This document shows, one piece after another, positions 7,878 through 10,533 of a stretch of 10,533 nt of DNA (the stretch's first letter is position 1; each line of letters begins with the position of its first letter). The notes below the pieces were generated by a model that saw only the letters and a program-made list of their open reading frames with translations, was not told where the DNA came from and searched no databases. Source of the DNA: Ophioceras dolichostomum (taxonomy: Eukaryota > Ascomycota > Sordariomycetes > Magnaporthales > Ophioceraceae); NCBI GenBank assembly GCA_003049485.1, contig PYST01000623.1:1089-11621 (forward strand), given 5' to 3'. A program made the translations under genes and the position numbers.

Positions 7878-8655
7878 TCAGTCCCAAGCCAGCGAGTCCG
7901 CCAGCTGACTTGGAATCTCCACATCAACGTCCGGTCCCCGAGCGACTTTCAACCTCCGTGGCCACTGACAATGAGTGTGGTAGCGGGGCCGCAGGGGATT
8001 TATGTGTGCCTGTCTGTATGTGCACTTTCGCCGTGCTAGGAGCGCCTGCGTTCTGCGCAAGCGGCGGTCGGCCGATCGCGGTGGGCTTGGGTGAAATACC
8101 TGCCGGGGCACCGAGCCACAGGATAGGAAGCGAACAACACGCTAGTGATGCTGTCGTCGGGGGAGGTTGATCTACTCGGCGGTCGTCTTGGCAGGGGGCT
8201 GCTCATGCGAGGCTGGCCTGTGTCGTGCAATGGCGTCTCTGACGGCCCTTCCGGATACCTTTGGTGATCGTTTCGCCGAACCGACTCTATGTTGATGTCC
8301 TCAACGTCAATAGTCAGCCTGTTGGATCTGTTTTCTGTCTCGGGCGAGAGGTGCCCTTGTCACGGGCAGTTTGGGGCTACCTCGGTCGGATCGACGACTC
8401 GTCAATCTTGACCACGTAGGCTTGGTTGCGTTGCTCGGGAACATCGGGAGGCATGTTGCGAGTCCCTGGTAGCACTACCAGGTACCTATCTGACAGGTAG
8501 GATGAGCTGTCACCTGAAGATTCCGGTGTGCTTCCATTCCGGCCCGAGGGGCATCTATTGTTGCCAGGCTGCAGCCTCTTTCGAATGTGAGCAGGTACCA
8601 ATGAATGAGAAGTGGCGCCACAGTGGCTGAAAGAAGGACATTGTGAGCCTCGCAT
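7878..8655 (-). CDS. Candidate two-intron gene, hypothetical protein of about 225 residues
   Basis: I do not recognise this protein. The model is exon 8655-8381 from an ATG with a purine at -3, a 53-bp intron 8380-8328 (GTAGCC..AACAG), exon 8327-8100, a 47-bp intron 8099-8053 (GTATTT..GCGCAG) and exon 8052-7878 ending in TGA. Both introns have phase 2 and restore an open frame exactly, giving 678 coding bases. The first intron removes the in-frame TAG at 8379-8377, and its CGTGAC is a possible branch site. The product looks soluble and partly disordered, with a Ser/Pro/Arg-rich centre after LTIDVEDINIESVRRNDHQR and a C-terminal VARGPDVDVEIPSQLADSLAWD-like tail. No transmembrane segment is seen. 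Against the model: weak 5' splice sites and only moderate codon bias. It may be the 3' part of a longer gene. Confidence 0.38.
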
Positions 8656-8840
8656 CTCCACATTTCTCGGATTCCTTCCAGAGCCTCTGTCCTCCGTCTC
8701 TCAGGTCAACATCCCACTCCGCCGATGCCTTTCGTGTGTCGCTCCGTCGGCAAGAACCTTTGTCATTCCGTGGGAAAGCACCATAGTATCGCTCTGATGG
8801 TTGGCCCCTCCCAGGCCAGTAGTAACTCAACGACGCCTAC

Positions 8841-9053
8841 CTGATCATGCCGGCGCCATGTTTCAACAAGTCAAGCACGTCGAGACGGGGGAGAAAGCCT
8901 CGCTCGGAGAAGCAGCTGTCGGCCTTGGAGCAACGAAGTAGGTACCGATCGTCCTTCTCCTGCCCGTCTCCTTCACGTTCTCCTTCACTCCTCCTAAAAT
9001 CCCCCAGTGGTCTCGCGCCGACGGACGTTTTGGGTAGTGCCATCTTCACATTG
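8841..9053 (-). CDS. Coding-like exon, partial, unknown protein
   Basis: This minus-strand stretch is open and encodes about 70 residues, with an internal ATG at 9043 in excellent context (AAGATGG). The first half is charged (RRSEGEREGDGQEKDDR). The second half, ending FLPRLDVLDLLKHGAGMIR, has C-ending codons and a plausible amphipathic helix. It stops at a TAG that overlaps a potential 5' splice site (CAG then GTAGGC, from 8840). I could not find a satisfactory 3' partner. The only phase-matched nearby acceptor would leave a 33-bp intron. It could be an internal exon of a larger minus-strand gene covering 7878-9874, or a chance open frame. An overlapping + strand frame (8847-9242) also exists but is more obviously CT-driven. 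Confidence 0.22.
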
Positions 9054-9184
9054 CTACACGCACCTCTTGCCGACGTTTGTTCCTCTCCCTTTCTTCCTTC
9101 GAGGACGCCGATGGTTGTTTTCCTTTCTTTTCCTTTCTTTTCCTCCGAACCCATCAGTCCATCCGTCTTCCCTCCTCTCATTAT

Positions 9185-9874
9185 TTACCTCCAAAGTTCC
9201 ATGTCCATCATCCACGCCATACTCCCATCTAGCGGTCTGTGAGCTGCCTCTGTGTCTGTCCGCTCGAGATATCCCACGACCTGGCCCTGATCTGATCCTT
9301 CTGGCTCGCAAAAGGTCCCCGCTCGTGCTGCGATGGATAGTCTTTTTACCATCCTGCTGACTTCTACTATGTAGTCGCCCGAGAACGGAAAGCCGACTGG
9401 CTGAAGTGGCAGGTCTCCCAGATCGAGGCGAACGTGCCGTGGTCGACGAGACTACAGATGCAAGTTAGTACGTGTACATACCTCACCGGAATCATCAGCC
9501 TTCGCACCTCTCATTGAATGAAGAGGCCGCTCCACAGCGGGCGCTAGACATTGTGCCATTGCTAACAGTTTCCAAGCATATATACACAGGTTAGCTCTCG
9601 CCCCGCGCGTTACTATCTGGGAATGGCCTCCCAAAACCCTTCTTCGCGGCGCCAAGACGTTGTCCATATCGCCGTCGTCGTTGAAGAAGTCGCCGTCGCT
9701 GTCCGAGTCGGCGATATGACTTGTGGTTCCTTGTCGGGATGAATTACAGAGCCAGTGGTGAAGAATTGCCTTTTCTGGAATAGGCTCTTCGGCCTTCTGC
9801 TGACTTTCTTCCAACTTGGGCACCCGATTGGGGAGTGGCCTACTGACATTCAGCCTCAAAGGCCTTGAGGTCAT
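9185..9874 (-). CDS. Candidate spliced gene with an acidic patch, hypothetical protein
   Basis: I do not recognise this protein. Exon 9874-9614 starts at an ATG with G at -3 and encodes 87 residues, including the acidic stretch DSDSDGDFFNDDGDMDN at about 57-73, written with preferred fungal codons (GAC, GGC, TTC, AAC). A 162-bp intron 9613-9452 (GTAACG..CTGTAG) carries a perfect TACTAAC branch site 13 bases before its end. Exon 9451-9185 is open for 88 codons to a TAA. The model gives 175 residues. The frame is the same on both sides of the intron. Instead, a GTATGT at 9481 could form a 30-bp intron and keep more sequence. GTAAAT at 9188-9183, right at the stop, could also splice to 9053 in phase. 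A competing + strand reading of the same DNA exists. Confidence 0.3.
9341..9742 (+). CDS. Competing + strand spliced reading, partial, unknown protein
   Basis: Open stretch 9341-9463 encodes PADFYYVVARERKADWLKWQ and continues with good codon bias. It joins in phase 0 through a textbook 126-bp intron (GTTAGT at 9464, GCTAAC branch at 9561-9566, ACACAG ending at 9589) to 9590-9742, ending in TGA. The second exon is Val/Ala/Arg-rich. CT-rich DNA at about 9119-9180 would suit a leader on this strand. No upstream exon or start in the right phase was found, since a TAG at 9338-9340 precedes the open stretch. This overlaps the minus-strand candidate, and at most one of the two is likely to be a protein gene. 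No known domain is recognised. Confidence 0.2.
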
Positions 9875-10075
9875 CGCCTCCCTTTCCTTGCAAGATACCT
9901 AGGCCCCTATCTACCTAGGTACCCACCCACCTGCGATCCCTTTCACCGATCACCGACGCGCCGAGGCTACAGTAGTCATCAGCACATCTCCTCGAGAGGG
10001 GCAAGGCCGAGCCTGACTTGCAACGACGGAAATATCTCCGATTACGGAATATCGGGGTTTTCGAAATAATAATAG
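9875..10075. other. Intergenic stretch with TACCTAGG motifs
   Basis: It contains TACCTAGG at 9896-9903 and TACCTAGGTA at 9912-9921 close to a start codon proposed for the minus-strand gene at 9874, then unremarkable sequence. Composition becomes AT-richer from about 10030. No gene is seen. Confidence 0.5.
9896..9921. repeat. TACCTAGG and TACCTAGGTA motifs
   Basis: Two copies of the dispersed motif, 16 bp apart start to start. They lie just upstream of the candidate minus-strand start at 9874 and match the pair downstream of the peptidase gene. Confidence 0.65.
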
Positions 10076-10186
10076 AGAATTTTTACCGTTTTGACGGAGC
10101 TAGAGTGGTTCTGCCGCAACGCGTATAACCTCGGCGTCAAGAACTCAGGCGAGTGGGATCCCCGTTCAAGCTTTTTGACGCGATAA
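10076..10186 (+). pseudogene. Fragment of a Spo22/Zip4-like meiotic protein
   Basis: The frame 10076-10183, ending at TAA 10184-10186, encodes TELEWFCRNAYNLGVKNSGE followed by WDPR. The ELEWF..RNAYNL..K....WDPR pattern is the one I associate with fungal Spo22/Zip4-type proteins, TPR-rich factors of the synaptonemal complex and meiotic crossover pathway. Usual full-length proteins are around 900 residues; only about 36 codons are open here. The frame is bounded by TAG at 10073-10075 and TAA at 10184. No matching sequence is visible on either side, where the DNA turns AT-rich. It therefore looks like a relic or a transposon-captured piece, not a working gene. A short exon of a gene with unseen neighbours is a less likely option. 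Family recognition is from memory. Confidence 0.5.
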
Positions 10187-10250
10187 TCGTTTTTTTATAT
10201 TACCAAACTAAATCGTTTATCGTACCCAATTATAATTAAAAAAGGGTAAC
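10181..10250. other. AT-rich patch between the relic and the miniature element
   Basis: G+C is 18 of 70 bases, about 26%, far below the rest of the window. It fits decayed repeat DNA, possibly touched by repeat-induced point mutation, but no undamaged copy is available for comparison. Confidence 0.6.
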
Positions 10251-10257
10251 GTCGTTC

Positions 10258-10291
10258 ATCATTGAGTGGCTCACATCATTGAGCGGCTCAC
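10258..10291. repeat. Two tandem 17-bp copies at the left end of the element
   Basis: ATCATTGAGTGGCTCAC (10258-10274) is followed at once by ATCATTGAGCGGCTCAC (10275-10291), with one mismatch. The right end holds one full inverted copy (10421-10437) plus only the first 7 bases of a second (10438-10444). The two termini are therefore not symmetrical beyond 27 bp. Confidence 0.85.
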
Positions 10292-10294
10292 TTT
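10268..10294 (+). repeat. Left terminal inverted repeat, 27 bp
   Basis: It begins GGCTCACATCATTGAG and is the exact reverse complement of 10418-10444. Confidence 0.95.
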
Positions 10295-10346
10295 CAATCA
10301 CCACCACCACTTTACCTTCAACGCGGCTTTTTTTCCTACTAAAACA

Positions 10347-10424
10347 ATGTCAAACCTTTTGCAAGAGTGTCGGATCAATTTAGCGATTACTGCTATTCGA
10401 AACAATCCGCGCATTAAAAAGTGA
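10347..10424 (+). pseudogene. Truncated N-terminus of a pogo/Fot1-like transposase (25 residues)
   Basis: ATG 10347 has A at -3 and opens 25 codons ending in a TGA (10422-10424) formed inside the right terminal repeat. The peptide contains QECRINLAITAIRNNPRI, which resembles the start of the Psq-type helix-turn-helix found at the N-terminus of fungal pogo/Fot1 transposases. In those proteins the next residues complete the DNA-binding fold. Here the deletion joins this first helix directly to the 3' repeat, so DNA-binding and DDE catalytic regions are absent. It cannot encode a functional transposase. Confidence 0.55.
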
Positions 10425-10444
10425 GCCGCTCAATGATGTGAGCC
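10418..10444 (-). repeat. Right terminal inverted repeat, 27 bp
   Basis: It begins AAAGTGAGCCGCTCAATG and is the exact reverse complement of 10268-10294. Confidence 0.95.
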
Positions 10445-10533
10445 CGCAACACCCCCGCGGCGGAACGCTACCCAGGCATGCGCTGGCTCGGATTCTGGTT
10501 CGGCAGGCGTTTGGACGGGCGCCGCCATGTAGC
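10445..10533. other. GC-rich, coding-like flank cut by the window edge
   Basis: Both strands are open. The + frame from 10445 encodes RNTPAAERYPGMRWLGFWFG and runs off the window. The minus strand has an ATG at 10528 and a 32-residue frame ending HH at a stop in the element's right repeat. The contrast with the AT-rich left flank suggests that the element inserted beside or into a gene, but too little is visible to choose a strand or product. Confidence 0.25.

Larger units (their letters stand above)
10268..10444. mobile_element. 177-bp miniature inverted-repeat element, probably derived from a pogo/Fot1-type Tc1-mariner transposon
   Basis: Perfect 27-bp terminal inverted repeats lie at 10268-10294 and 10418-10444, with the core ATCATTGAGCGGCTCAC. 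The 123-bp interior holds a short leader and the first codons of a transposase-like frame that runs straight into the right repeat. An element that keeps both ends and loses nearly all the transposase is the typical form of a non-autonomous derivative moved in trans. A TA target duplication, expected for Tc1/mariner, is not evident next to either end. The true ends may thus lie elsewhere, or the insertion has decayed. The inverted repeat is certain; the superfamily rests on the coding remnant. Confidence 0.8.

Noticed and set aside
10268..10444. CRISPR-like or bacterial integron reading of the repeated ends
   Set aside because: Only one inverted pair with a coding remnant is present, there is no regular spacer array, and the surrounding DNA is fungal in style.

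Overview
The window looks like filamentous-ascomycete DNA, probably a Sordariomycete. The grounds are GC-rich CDS with C-ending codons, long pyrimidine-rich leaders, short GT-AG introns, scattered TACCTAGGTA-type motifs, a piece of a fungal Spo22/Zip4-like meiotic protein, and a miniature pogo/Fot1-like transposon. This is inferred from style and families, not from a database match.

Only one gene is secure. It is an intronless 717-residue prolyl aminopeptidase (proline iminopeptidase, peptidase family S33) on the + strand at 4952-7105. Its catalytic core is complete, with Ser243, Asp654 and His685 as the likely triad. Two low-complexity blocks, of about 50 and 130 residues, are inserted between the catalytic Ser and Asp. 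The 3' end of the CDS has a G-quadruplex motif and an abrupt change in codon style.

Layout: 1-4677 is nearly 5 kb with no gene I can support. It opens with a 15-G run and holds small tandem repeats and T- and CT-rich tracts. 4678-4951 is the CT-rich promoter/leader of the peptidase. 7106-7877 is the 3' flank with two TACCTAGGTA palindromes. 7878-9874 carries gene-like frames mostly on the minus strand. The best model is a two-intron gene at 7878-8655, whose introns restore the frame exactly. There is a further coding-like exon at 8841-9053 and a second spliced model at 9185-9874. That last stretch also has a gene-like reading on the + strand, so the strand is unresolved.

9875-10533 is a transposon and relic zone. 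It holds a roughly 36-codon fragment with the Spo22/Zip4 ELEWF..RNAYNL motif, then an AT-rich patch (about 26% G+C over 10181-10250), then a 177-bp miniature inverted-repeat element (10268-10444). The element has perfect 27-bp terminal inverted repeats and retains the start codon and first 25 codons of what looks like a pogo-type transposase helix-turn-helix.

I see no operon-like cooperation, RNA gene, CRISPR array or clear defence system. The most unusual parts are the decapitated pogo element beside the meiotic-gene relic, and the expanded peptidase.
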